Source: an uncultured Oscillospiraceae bacterium
GTDB lineage: Bacteria; Bacillota; Clostridia; Oscillospirales; Oscillospiraceae
Direction of reading: 5' to 3'
DNA length: 35,723 nt
NCBI GenBank assembly: GCA_947631395.1
Contig: CANRLF010000019.1
Span: forward strand, 1-35,723
The notes under the pieces are model-generated. The model did no database searches, had not been told where the DNA came from, and was given only the letters and a program-made list of their open reading frames with translations. The position numbers and the translations under genes are program-made. Shown one piece after another: positions 7,544-14,938 of this stretch (positions are counted from its first letter, which is position 1; each line of letters opens with the position of its first letter).

Positions 7544-8807
7544 CGTCCTCCCCCTTTATGAGCTCCCAATATTTTTTCGCCGCCTGCTCTGTCTTGTTAT
7601 CGCCGTATTCATAATACTTCGCGTCCTTTATATTGTCCGGCAGATACTGCTGGCGCACCCAGTGGCCCGGGAAATTGTGGGGATACAGGTACCCCTGCTC
7701 CCGCTCAAAGCCCGCGCCGTCGGCGTGGACGTTCTGGAGCTCCCGGGGTATGGGCCCCGCCTTTCCCGCCCTCACGTCGTCAAACGCCCGGTCGATCGCC
7801 ATGACCACGGAATTTGACTTGGGGGCCGTGGCTAAAAGTATCACCGCCTGGGCAAGGGGCAGTCTGGCCTCCGGAAGTCCCAGCTGAAGGGCCGAGTCCA
7901 CGCAGGACTTGACTATCGCCGCGGCCTGTGGATAGGCCATACCTATGTCCTCGCTTGCTGAGCACAGTATCCTCCTGCATGCCCCCGCCATGTCCCCGGC
8001 CTCCAGGGCCCTTGCCAGATAGTGGAGCGCCGCGTCCACGTCGGAGCCCCGGAGGGACTTCATAAGGGCGCTGACCGCGTCAAAGTGCTGATCCCCGTCC
8101 CGGTCATAGCGCAGGCTGTTCTTCTGGGCGGCAATCTTGGCGTCGTCGAGGGTTATCCTGAGCTTCCCGCTCTCCCCTCTCGCCGCCGCGGTGAACAGGA
8201 GCTCCACGGCGTTGACGCTCTTTCTCACGTCCCCTCCCGAGGAGGCGGCGATGTGTTCCAATACCCCCTCCTCGATGTCCGCCTCGCCGAAGCGTTCCGC
8301 GGCGATCTTCGCCGCACGCTCCACCGCCTTTAGCACGTCCTGTGTTGTGAGCTCCTTGAACTCAAATATGGTGGAGCGGCTGAGCACCGCGTTGTATACG
8401 TAAAAATACGGGTTCTCCGTGGTGGAGGCGATGAGTGTTATTTTTCCGTTCTCGATAAACTCCAAAAGGCTCTGCTGCTGCTTTTTGTTAAAATACTGTA
8501 TCTCGTCGAGGTACAAAAGCACCCCGTTCGGCACAAGGAAGGTATCCAGCTCCGCTATTATGTCCTTTATGTCCTGCAATGACGCGGTGGTGGCGTTGAG
8601 TCGCCGGAGCTCCCGCTTCGTCTCTTTGGCGATTATATTTGCCACCGTCGTCTTGCCGGAGCCTGAGGGGCCGTAGAATATCATGTTTGGTATCTGCCCG
8701 GATCGTATTATCCGCCGCAGGAGCCCGTCCTCCCCCAGTATGTGCTGTTGTCCGTATACCTCATCCAGGGTCTGCGGCCGTATCTCGTCAGCTAAGGGTC
8801 TGTACAT
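7533..8807 (-). CDS. rarA: Replication-associated recombination protein A (RarA/MgsA), AAA+ ATPase
   Basis: A 424-residue AAA+ ATPase of the clamp-loader clade that acts at stalled replication forks. Walker A is GPSGSGKT at residues 46-53, Walker B is LLYLDEIQ with D101 and E102, sensor 1 is ASTTENPYF near 127-135, and an arginine finger candidate is SRS at about 143-145. The C-terminal half contains the lid and tetramerisation region (SRxGD-like SLRGSDVDAALHYLARAL) and the family ending PGHWVRQQYLPDNIKDAKYY. Length and motifs are complete. GAGGTGAGATGTC precedes the ATG, eleven bases after the exonuclease gene. Confidence 0.96.
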   Translation of the reverse strand: MYRPLADEIRPQTLDEVYGQQHILGEDGLLRRIIRSGQIPNMIFYGPSGSGKTTVANIIAKETKRELRRLNATTASLQDIKDIIAELDTFLVPNGVLLYLDEIQYFNKKQQQSLLEFIENGKITLIASTTENPYFYVYNAVLSRSTIFEFKELTTQDVLKAVERAAKIAAERFGEADIEEGVLEHIAASSGGDVRKSVNAVELLFTAAARGESGKLRITLDDAKIAAQKNSLRYDRDGDQHFDAVSALMKSLRGSDVDAALHYLARALEAGDMAGACRRILCSASEDIGMAYPQAAAIVKSCVDSALQLGLPEARLPLAQAVILLATAPKSNSVVMAIDRAFDDVRAGKAGPIPRELQNVHADGAGFEREQGYLYPHNFPGHWVRQQYLPDNIKDAKYYEYGDNKTEQAAKKYWELIKGEDDGR

Positions 8808-8818
8808 GACATCTCACC

Positions 8819-9391
8819 TCACATTGGCTCTCCCACAGGCGGGAGGTAATATTCTCGCTTGAACTCCCCGATGCTCATGCCGTGGGAAAGCTCGTCTATA
8901 AGTATCATGGCCGCGGCGTGGGCGTCGCTCCCGGCCCGGTGGTGATCCAAGGCTATGTCCAGATAATCGCACAGCGTGTCCAGCTTTTTGTTTGGTAAAA
9001 AGGGATAACAGCGCCTCGCCATCTGACAGGTGCAGGCGTAGGGCGCTGAGTGCCGCCAGAATATGCCGTAATGCCCCAGGCATTTTGCCAGCACACCCAT
9101 GTCGAAGGGGGCGTTGTGTGCGATTAACACCCCGCCGTCAAATATCGGCCGGAGCTCCCGCCAAACCTCCGGGAATGTGGGAGCCTCCGCCGCCGCGGCT
9201 GGCGTTATACCGGTGAGGGCTATGTTGAACCTGTCGAACCTCGCCTCCGGGTTTATGAGAGTGTCGAAATCCCATACTATATGTCCGTCCTCCACCACCG
9301 TGACCCCGATGGCGCTCATCCTGTCGTTTTTGAAATTCGGCGTCTCCACGTCGAATACCACAAATCTGTCCGTACCCTCACCCTCTTTCAT
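8819..9391 (-). CDS. DnaQ-like DEDDh 3'-5' exonuclease
   Basis: An exonuclease of the DNA polymerase III epsilon type. Motifs are VVFDVETPN (Exo I, D and E), HNAPFDMGVL (Exo II, D) and HHRAGSDAHAAAM (Exo III, H and D), so the active site is complete. It stands alone, without a polymerase domain. The frame is open upstream to 9430, but a good sigma-A promoter occupies 9402-9430, so translation must begin at or after ATG 9391. That start would leave a leader of only a few bases; GTG 9361, behind GAGGGTGAGGG, is the alternative. It heads the operon with rarA, consistent with a DNA repair or replication role. Confidence 0.88.
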   Translation of the reverse strand: MKEGEGTDRFVVFDVETPNFKNDRMSAIGVTVVEDGHIVWDFDTLINPEARFDRFNIALTGITPAAAAEAPTFPEVWRELRPIFDGGVLIAHNAPFDMGVLAKCLGHYGIFWRHSAPYACTCQMARRCYPFLPNKKLDTLCDYLDIALDHHRAGSDAHAAAMILIDELSHGMSIGEFKREYYLPPVGEPM

Positions 9392-9401
9392 CCCTGCGGA
9401 T

Positions 9402-9453
9402 ATTATATCACCGCCCGTGGACTGTTGCAAGTATCCGGGATAAGTGTTATAAT
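9402..9453. promoter_or_regulatory. Symmetrical divergent promoter with one shared -35 box
   Basis: The palindromic hexamer TTGCAA (9425-9430) reads as a -35 box on both strands. On the plus strand it is followed by 17 bases and an extended -10, TGTTATAAT (hexamer 9448-9453), driving nth. On the minus strand it is followed by 17 bases and TGATATAAT (hexamer 9407-9402), driving the exonuclease operon. Both spacings are exactly 17 and both -10 boxes are perfect with a TG extension. Only one polymerase could occupy the site at a time. Confidence 0.85.
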
Positions 9454-9483
9454 GTGAAAAAGCTCAAAAAAGGTCGTGAATAC

Positions 9484-10116
9484 ATGGATAAAGCCGTTTC
9501 CGATGAGATAGTGGCGAGACTTGAAAGGGAGTACCCCTTAGCTGAGTGCACCTTAGATTACGACGACGCCTACCACCTCTTAGTCAGCGTCCGCCTTGCC
9601 GCCCAGTGCACCGACGAGCGCGTGAACCAGGTCACCCCCGCCCTCTTTGAACGCTACCCCACGGTACACGATATGGCCGTGGCGAACGTGGAGGACGTGG
9701 AAAATTACATACGCTCCTGCGGCTTTTACCACGGCAAGGCCCGCGACATAGTGAACGCCGCCATAATGATCGAGACACAGTTCAACGGCCGTGTCCCGGA
9801 CAATATGGATGACCTTTTGAAGCTCCCCGGCGTGGGTCGCAAAAGCGCCAACCTCATTTTGGGCGACGTATATAACGTCCCCGGGAGCGTCGTTGTGGAT
9901 ACCCACTGCATACGAATAACGAACCTCTTAGGCTACGTCGACACAAAGGACCCGGCGAAGATAGAGCCCATCCTCCGCGCCATCCTGCCGCCGGATAAAT
10001 CAAACGACTTTTGCCACCGCATGGTCCTCCACGGCCGCGCCGTCTGCGTCGCCCGCCGCCCCCAGTGCGAATCCTGCGTCCTCCGCGACCTCTGCCGACA
10101 CGCCTCCGGAAATTAA
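9484..10116 (+). CDS. nth: Endonuclease III (DNA glycosylase/AP lyase)
   Basis: Base-excision repair enzyme that removes oxidised pyrimidines and nicks abasic sites. It has the helix-hairpin-helix LPGVGRKSANLIL with the catalytic Lys, the catalytic Asp in VVVDTHCIRI, and a C-terminal 4Fe-4S motif with spacing C-x6-C-x2-C-x5-C (CVARRPQCESCVLRDLC). The start is set at ATG 9484 because the GTG at 9454 directly follows the -10 hexamer and would precede the transcription start. AAAAAAGGTCGTGA gives a modest Shine-Dalgarno. The product is 210 residues, normal for the family. It diverges from the exonuclease operon, placing two DNA-maintenance units under one promoter. Confidence 0.95.
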   Translation: MDKAVSDEIVARLEREYPLAECTLDYDDAYHLLVSVRLAAQCTDERVNQVTPALFERYPTVHDMAVANVEDVENYIRSCGFYHGKARDIVNAAIMIETQFNGRVPDNMDDLLKLPGVGRKSANLILGDVYNVPGSVVVDTHCIRITNLLGYVDTKDPAKIEPILRAILPPDKSNDFCHRMVLHGRAVCVARRPQCESCVLRDLCRHASGN

Positions 10117-10344
10117 GCGAAATCCTCCCCACCCAGGGAAACTTCAGCTTGTCAAAAAACCGTCAGATGATTTTCGTGGCGACATGCGCGTCGCAAAAAT
10201 TACCTTTTGTTTTGCAAGTGTGCCGCCTTCGGCGGCGCGCGTAGCAAAACAGCAGGACCCGGGATTTGAAATTCTAATTTCAAGTCCCGGGTCCGCACGT
10301 TCCCCTTGTCGGAAAAAGGCCGTCAGACCTTTTTCGACAGTCTG
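10117..10344. repeat. Cluster of stacked inverted repeats after nth
   Basis: This gene-free stretch is almost wholly made of palindromes. GTTTTGC (10209-10215) pairs with GCAAAAC (10244-10250) around an inner GCCGCC/GGCGGC stem. GGACCCGGGA (10255-10264) pairs with TCCCGGGTCC (10285-10294) and continues inward. GTCGGAAAAAGG (10308-10319) pairs with CCTTTTTCGAC (10328-10338). GCGAC/GTCGC lies near 10173-10188. Segments GTCAAAAAACCGTCAGA and GTCGGAAAAAGGCCGTCAGA look related, suggesting a decayed duplicated repeat element. Confidence 0.65.
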
Positions 10345-10368
10345 AAGCCTCCCCGTCCGGGGAGGCTT
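10345..10368 (+). terminator. Terminator between convergent nth and rqcH
   Basis: AAGCCTCCCC pairs with GGGGAGGCTT over a GTCC loop, followed on the plus strand by TCTATTTTATTTTA. It lies just after the rqcH stop on the minus strand, where it lacks a following T-run; the neighbouring stem at 10308-10338 may act for that direction. Confidence 0.75.
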
Positions 10369-10374
10369 TCTATT

Positions 10375-12135
10375 TTATTTTACCCTCAGCCTTTCCACCA
10401 GCTCCTCGTCCGGCTCGGCCATTACGGTGCGGTAGGTGTGATAGATCACCATCCCCGGCCTTGCTCCGGCGGGCTTTTTTATTTCCCTGACCTGCGTCAC
10501 GTCCACCGGCACCTTTGATGAGCCCCTGGCCTGGGAATAGAAGGCGGCGATGGCGGCGGCCTCGATGACGCTCTCCTCGTCCGGCTCACGGCCCTCGCAG
10601 GAAAGTATCACGTGTGCGCCGTGGACCTTCCCGGCGTGAAGCCACAGGTCCGTCCTGGCGCTGTCCTTCATGGTCAGATAGTCGTTCTGGACGTTGTTCC
10701 TCCCGGCCCTGATCAGCAGTCCCGAGCCGGACCTGAAGCGCATGGGCTGTCCGGAGCCCGGCTTGTACTGCCTGCCCCTCCGCTCGTCCTTCAGATAGCC
10801 CGTGGCCGTGAGCTCCGCCCTGATCTCCGTAAGGTCCCGCTCGTTCTCCGCCCTCTCAAGCTCCTCAAGGACGCTCTCCAGATACTCAAGCTCCCCCTCG
10901 CCGGCGGCTATCCGCTCGGTCAGATGTGCCCTGGCGGACTTTGCCCGGTTGTAGTCCTTATAATATTTGGCCGCGTTCTGCTGTGGAGTTTTCATGGGGT
11001 CCAGCTGTATTCTCCGCGTCCCGCCGTTTTCGGAGTAAAAGTCCTCCGCCACAAGCTCCCTCTGGCCCTTTTTCATGGCGTAGATGTTGGCTGTTATGAT
11101 GTCGCCGCACTCCCTGAGCCTGTCCCGGTCCTCCGTCTCCCTAAGCTCCCGGCGCTGGACCTCAAGTCGCCTCGCCGTCCGGTCCGCGGCGGTCCTGACG
11201 GCCCTTGTCAGCTCCCGTGATCGCTGTCTGCGCCGCTCCATGGCGTCCCGCCTGGAATAGAAAGCGTCAAGCAACTCCGAAAAGCTCCCGAACCTCGTGA
11301 CCGCATACTCCCGGCCGTACTGGGTTATGGGTATATACGCGAAATCCACCGGCTCGCCCTCGGGATCGGATATGAGAAAAGCGCCCATCTTATTTTCGTT
11401 CACCGTGTCCCGAAGCCCAATGAGCTCCCGCACCGCGGAGTCGAGCCCGTCCCGCTCCCGGGCCATATATACCCCGAGCGACGTATCTCCATACGCAAGC
11501 TCGCATATCTCCCGCGCTATTAGCGGCGAGATGCCGAGGAACGCTGAGAGCACGCTCCTGTCCAGCTCCCGTCCGTCCTCAAAGCCCCTTACAACGTCGG
11601 CTATATCCCCGTCGCCCATGGTGAGAAGGTCCCTCTTGTCCTGGGCCGGCGGCAGGCGGTAACGCATCCCCGGCAGCACCGCCCGTTTCTCCTCCGCGGA
11701 GCCCAGGCGGTAAAGGCAGTCGGTTATCACCCCGTCCCTGTCCGTCAGTATGAGGTTCGCCGTCCTGCCCAGGAGCTCCACCGCGAGCCCCCGCTCCTCC
11801 CCCTCCCCGAACATGCCGGGGGCGGCGAGTCGCATGGTCAGCACCCGGTCGGTGGCCGGCTGGGTTATATCAATTATCCTTGCGCCGATGAGGTGCTTTC
11901 TCAGCAGCATACAGAACATCGGCGGCTCCTGGGGCTTTTCCAGCTCCGCTTCCGTCAGGTGTATCCTGGGCGCTCCCGAGGAGCCCCCGATAAGCAGATT
12001 TACCCGCCGCTGGCCCTTCGCCGTTATGACCACGGTGCCCCGTGCGGGCATGTTTATCTTCTCTATCCTCGCCCCCGTCAGGGCGTCCCGGAGCTCCGAA
12101 ATGAGCCCCCTTAAAAATAACGCGTCAAGAGACAT
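10375..12135 (-). CDS. rqcH: NFACT-family ribosome quality control protein RqcH (FbpA-like)
   Basis: A 586-residue NFACT protein. In Bacillus, RqcH binds stalled 50S subunits and recruits tRNA-Ala to add C-terminal alanine tails that mark nascent chains for decay; older annotation calls these fibronectin-binding proteins. The N-terminal NFACT-N domain opens MSLDALFLRGLISELRDAL and contains ATDRVL. A long charged coiled coil fills about residues 280-440, and the NFACT-R domain holds GRNNVQNDYLTM and TDLWLHAGKVHGAHVIL. The start at 12135 is chosen over an upstream frame start because homology begins there and GGAGGCGAAGC precedes it. It overlaps the end of mrnC by eleven bases. Confidence 0.93.
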   Translation of the reverse strand: MSLDALFLRGLISELRDALTGARIEKINMPARGTVVITAKGQRRVNLLIGGSSGAPRIHLTEAELEKPQEPPMFCMLLRKHLIGARIIDITQPATDRVLTMRLAAPGMFGEGEERGLAVELLGRTANLILTDRDGVITDCLYRLGSAEEKRAVLPGMRYRLPPAQDKRDLLTMGDGDIADVVRGFEDGRELDRSVLSAFLGISPLIAREICELAYGDTSLGVYMARERDGLDSAVRELIGLRDTVNENKMGAFLISDPEGEPVDFAYIPITQYGREYAVTRFGSFSELLDAFYSRRDAMERRRQRSRELTRAVRTAADRTARRLEVQRRELRETEDRDRLRECGDIITANIYAMKKGQRELVAEDFYSENGGTRRIQLDPMKTPQQNAAKYYKDYNRAKSARAHLTERIAAGEGELEYLESVLEELERAENERDLTEIRAELTATGYLKDERRGRQYKPGSGQPMRFRSGSGLLIRAGRNNVQNDYLTMKDSARTDLWLHAGKVHGAHVILSCEGREPDEESVIEAAAIAAFYSQARGSSKVPVDVTQVREIKKPAGARPGMVIYHTYRTVMAEPDEELVERLRVK

Positions 12136-12535
12136 GCTTCGCCTCCAGTATGGCGTCAAAAAGCTCATTGAGCCTGTCCGTCCTGCCCTTCAGATACAGA
12201 TACCCGAAAAGCGCCTCCAAGGCCGTGGCTGTGTGGTACTCCGAAAATGACGCCCCGTGGGGCACGGAGTGGACCTTGGCGTTTCGGCCACGCCTGTATA
12301 CCTGCCTCTCCTCCTGTGTGAAGAGTCCCTCTATCCTCTCCGCCGCCGCGGCCTGCGCCGTGGCCGCCACCATCGCCACAGTGGCCCGGTGCAGCCCGCT
12401 GTTCGTCTCCCGGCCCTCAAGGGCCAGATGTGTGCGGACCATCAGCTCATACACCCCGTCGCCTATGTGCGCCAGGGCCAGATTTGACATGTTACCTATC
12501 TCCCCGTCGCTAAGCTCTACCTTAAAAAGATCCAC
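12125..12535 (-). CDS. mrnC: Mini-ribonuclease III (MrnC)
   Basis: An RNase III-like dimeric nuclease without a double-stranded RNA-binding domain, known for maturation of 23S rRNA ends. The motif LALAHIGDGVYELMVRTHL is the family signature with catalytic acidic residues; a second acidic patch lies in FSEYHTATALEALFGYLYL. The frame is open from 12601, but GAGGCGGTGAT just before GTG 12535 and the resulting 136 residues fit the family better than the longer start. It is translationally coupled to rqcH, linking rRNA maturation with ribosome quality control. Confidence 0.9.
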   Translation of the reverse strand: MDLFKVELSDGEIGNMSNLALAHIGDGVYELMVRTHLALEGRETNSGLHRATVAMVAATAQAAAAERIEGLFTQEERQVYRRGRNAKVHSVPHGASFSEYHTATALEALFGYLYLKGRTDRLNELFDAILEAKHVS

Positions 12536-12642
12536 AGGATCACCGCCTCGGTTACTAAAATCAAAAGCCGCCGCCGGAACGTTATACGGCAATTCTAACA
12601 TATCATCGGCGAAAAATCCACATAATCTATTTGCTTTTACAC

Positions 12643-12671
12643 TTGACCCGGTAAAAAAATAAAACTATAAT
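12643..12671 (+). promoter_or_regulatory. Sigma-A promoter of marR-ABC exporter operon
   Basis: TTGACC (12643-12648), a 17-base A-rich spacer and a perfect TATAAT (12666-12671). Transcription should begin near 12678, about 40 bases before the MarR start. No clear MarR palindrome is seen. Confidence 0.85.
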
Positions 12672-12718
12672 ATGTCGTATGCTACCTTTTAACGGAGCGA
12701 CTACCGGTCTCAAGGAGG

Positions 12719-13186
12719 ATGACAGCCACGGAAAGTACCGAACGGTTGGCGTCGAAGCTGAAGATAATATCCAACAGCTTCCGCCGTATAGCCGATGAGT
12801 CCACCTCGGAGCTTGGCATCACGGGTATGCAGGCGTTCCTGCTCGAGTATCTGCGCAGGAAATCCGGCTCTCCCCCGTGCCAGCACGACATCGAGGAGCG
12901 TTTCAACATAAAGCACCCCACCGCCACGGGACTTATGGCGCGGCTGTGCGAAAAGGGCTATGTGGAATTTAAGCCGGACATGTACGACAGGCGCATGAAG
13001 CGCATATTCATCACCCGGTCCGGCATGGACGCGGCTGAGCGCACCAGGTCCCGGCTGGAGGGCATGGAGGAGCGCCTGACCTCCGGGTTTTCCCCCGAGG
13101 AGCTCAGTACCCTCCACGCGCTTCTGGATAAGCTGGTGGAAAACGCGAAGAACGACGGCCGCTGTCGGCCCAAGGAAGGAGAATAA
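12719..13186 (+). CDS. MarR-family transcriptional regulator
   Basis: A 155-residue winged-helix regulator. The DNA-binding core (about residues 35-105) includes TGMQAFLLEYLRRK, the recognition region IEERFNIKHPTATGLMARLCEKGYV and the wing MYDRRMKRIFITRSG. It is the first gene of an operon with two ABC exporter subunits, and MarR proteins in this position usually repress the exporter until a drug or metabolite binds. An odd feature is that AGGAGG (12713-12718) abuts the ATG with no spacer. No ATG, GTG or TTG lies in frame at normal distance, so either the start is inefficient or a non-standard codon is used. Confidence 0.9.
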   Translation: MTATESTERLASKLKIISNSFRRIADESTSELGITGMQAFLLEYLRRKSGSPPCQHDIEERFNIKHPTATGLMARLCEKGYVEFKPDMYDRRMKRIFITRSGMDAAERTRSRLEGMEERLTSGFSPEELSTLHALLDKLVENAKNDGRCRPKEGE

Positions 13187-13192
13187 GGAGCT

Positions 13193-14938
13193 TTGATACG
13201 AAGATTAGCCCGGTGCGTCCGGGAATATACCCTGGCCGCCATTATGGCGCCGATAACTATGATAGGCGAGGTCGCCATGGAGGTCACCATACCTAAGGTC
13301 ATGGCCTCCCTTTACGATTACGGCATAACCCTCGGCGACATGCGCGTGGTGCTGATACGCTCATTGGAGCTTGTGCTGTGCGCCATCTGCTCTCTTTGCT
13401 TCGGCGTGGCCTCCGCGGCCTTCGCCACAAAGGCCGGTACCGGCTTTGCCAGGAACCTCAGGCACGACATGTACTACCGGGTGCAGGACTTCGGCTTCGG
13501 GAACATCGACAAGTTCTCCACCGCCTCCATCGTCACCCGCCTTACCTCCGACGTGGCCAACCTTCAGATGACCTTCCAGATGATGATCCGCATGGCCATA
13601 AGGGCCCCCATGACCATGATACTGGCCTTTATCTCCGCCATGACCATCTCCGTGAAGCTGAGTCTCGTTTACTGCGTGGCAATGCCCATACTCATCGTTG
13701 TTTTGATACTGCTCGTGCCCCTGGTGCACAGCATCTTCGACCGTGTATTCCGGACCTACGACAAACTCAACAACGCCGTCCAGGAAAACGTCCACGGCAT
13801 AAGGGTTGTCAAGAGCTTCGTCCGTGAGGAAAAGGAGACCGAGAAATTCACAAGCATCTCCGCCTCCATCTACAAGGACTTCTGCAAGGCCGAAAAGATA
13901 CTGGCCCTCAACAACCCCGTGATGCAGACCTGCGTCTACGGGTGCATCCTGGCTATCTCCTGGATGGGTGCGAAGCTTGTCGTGGCCTCCGGCAACGACC
14001 CCGCCGTGGGCCTGACCACCGGGGACCTCAGCTCCATGTTCACCTACACCACCATGGTGCTCTCCTCCCTTATGATGCTCTCCATGGTTTACGTTATGAT
14101 GATAATGAGCCGCGCTCCCCTGAAGCGTACATATGAGATACTCACCGAAAATCCCGACCTCACAAATCCCGCCGGGGCGGTCACCGATGTGGCCGACGGC
14201 TCCATAGATTTTGAGGACGTGAGCTTCAAATACTCCGCCAAGGCCAAGAACATGGCCCTGAAGGACGTAAACCTCCACATCCCCTCCGGTGCCACCGTTG
14301 GTATATTGGGCGGCACCGGCTCTTCAAAATCCACCCTTGTCCAGCTCATCCCCCGGCTGTACGACGTGACCGAGGGAACGCTGAAGGTTGGCGGCGTGGA
14401 CGTGCGGGACTATGACCTTGTGGCCTTGCGTGACAGCGTGGCCATGGTATTGCAGAAAAACGAGCTCTTCTCCGGCACCATAAAGGATAACCTCCGCTGG
14501 GGCGACCCGGACGCCACGGACGAGGAGCTTGAGCACGCCTGCCGCCTGGCCTGCGCCCACGAGTTTATCGAGGGCTTCCCCGATAAATACGACACCTACA
14601 TCGAGCAGGGCGGCACCAACGTGTCCGGCGGCCAGAAGCAGCGCCTCTGTATCGCCCGGGCCCTGCTCAAAAAGCCGAAGATACTCATCCTCGACGACTC
14701 CACCTCCGCCGTGGACACAAAGACCGACGCCCAGATACGCCGGGCCTTCGCCGAGGAGATACCCGGCACCACCAAGCTCATAATAGCCCAGCGCGTGGCC
14801 AGCGTCCAGGACGCGGACATGATAGTCATAATGGACGGCGGCGCCATAGCTGCTGTCGGCACCCACGAGGAGCTTTTAAAGACCTCCACCATATATCAGG
14901 AGGTCTACTATTCCCAGGTGAAAGGAGATGAGGACTGA
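13193..14938 (+). CDS. ABC exporter half-transporter, degenerate-site subunit
   Basis: A 581-residue fused membrane/ATPase protein with six membrane helices in residues 1-310, then a nucleotide-binding domain. Walker A is GGTGSSKST near residue 373, the signature is NVSGGQKQR near 475, and Walker B is ILILDDSTSAVD near 497. The residue after the Walker B Asp is Asp rather than the catalytic Glu, as in the degenerate subunit of heterodimeric exporters (BmrC, LmrC and TM287 type). The start is TTG 13193 behind AAGGAGAATAAGGAG. Its stop overlaps the next gene's ATG by one base. Drug or lipid export is likely; the substrate is unknown. Confidence 0.92.
   Translation: MIRRLARCVREYTLAAIMAPITMIGEVAMEVTIPKVMASLYDYGITLGDMRVVLIRSLELVLCAICSLCFGVASAAFATKAGTGFARNLRHDMYYRVQDFGFGNIDKFSTASIVTRLTSDVANLQMTFQMMIRMAIRAPMTMILAFISAMTISVKLSLVYCVAMPILIVVLILLVPLVHSIFDRVFRTYDKLNNAVQENVHGIRVVKSFVREEKETEKFTSISASIYKDFCKAEKILALNNPVMQTCVYGCILAISWMGAKLVVASGNDPAVGLTTGDLSSMFTYTTMVLSSLMMLSMVYVMMIMSRAPLKRTYEILTENPDLTNPAGAVTDVADGSIDFEDVSFKYSAKAKNMALKDVNLHIPSGATVGILGGTGSSKSTLVQLIPRLYDVTEGTLKVGGVDVRDYDLVALRDSVAMVLQKNELFSGTIKDNLRWGDPDATDEELEHACRLACAHEFIEGFPDKYDTYIEQGGTNVSGGQKQRLCIARALLKKPKILILDDSTSAVDTKTDAQIRRAFAEEIPGTTKLIIAQRVASVQDADMIVIMDGGAIAAVGTHEELLKTSTIYQEVYYSQVKGDED

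Noticed and set aside
13361-14278. A 305-codon minus-strand frame opposite the first ABC exporter gene
   Set aside because: The His/Gly/Val-rich composition is typical of an antisense shadow of a coding strand with a C/G-rich third position; the ABC protein is certain.
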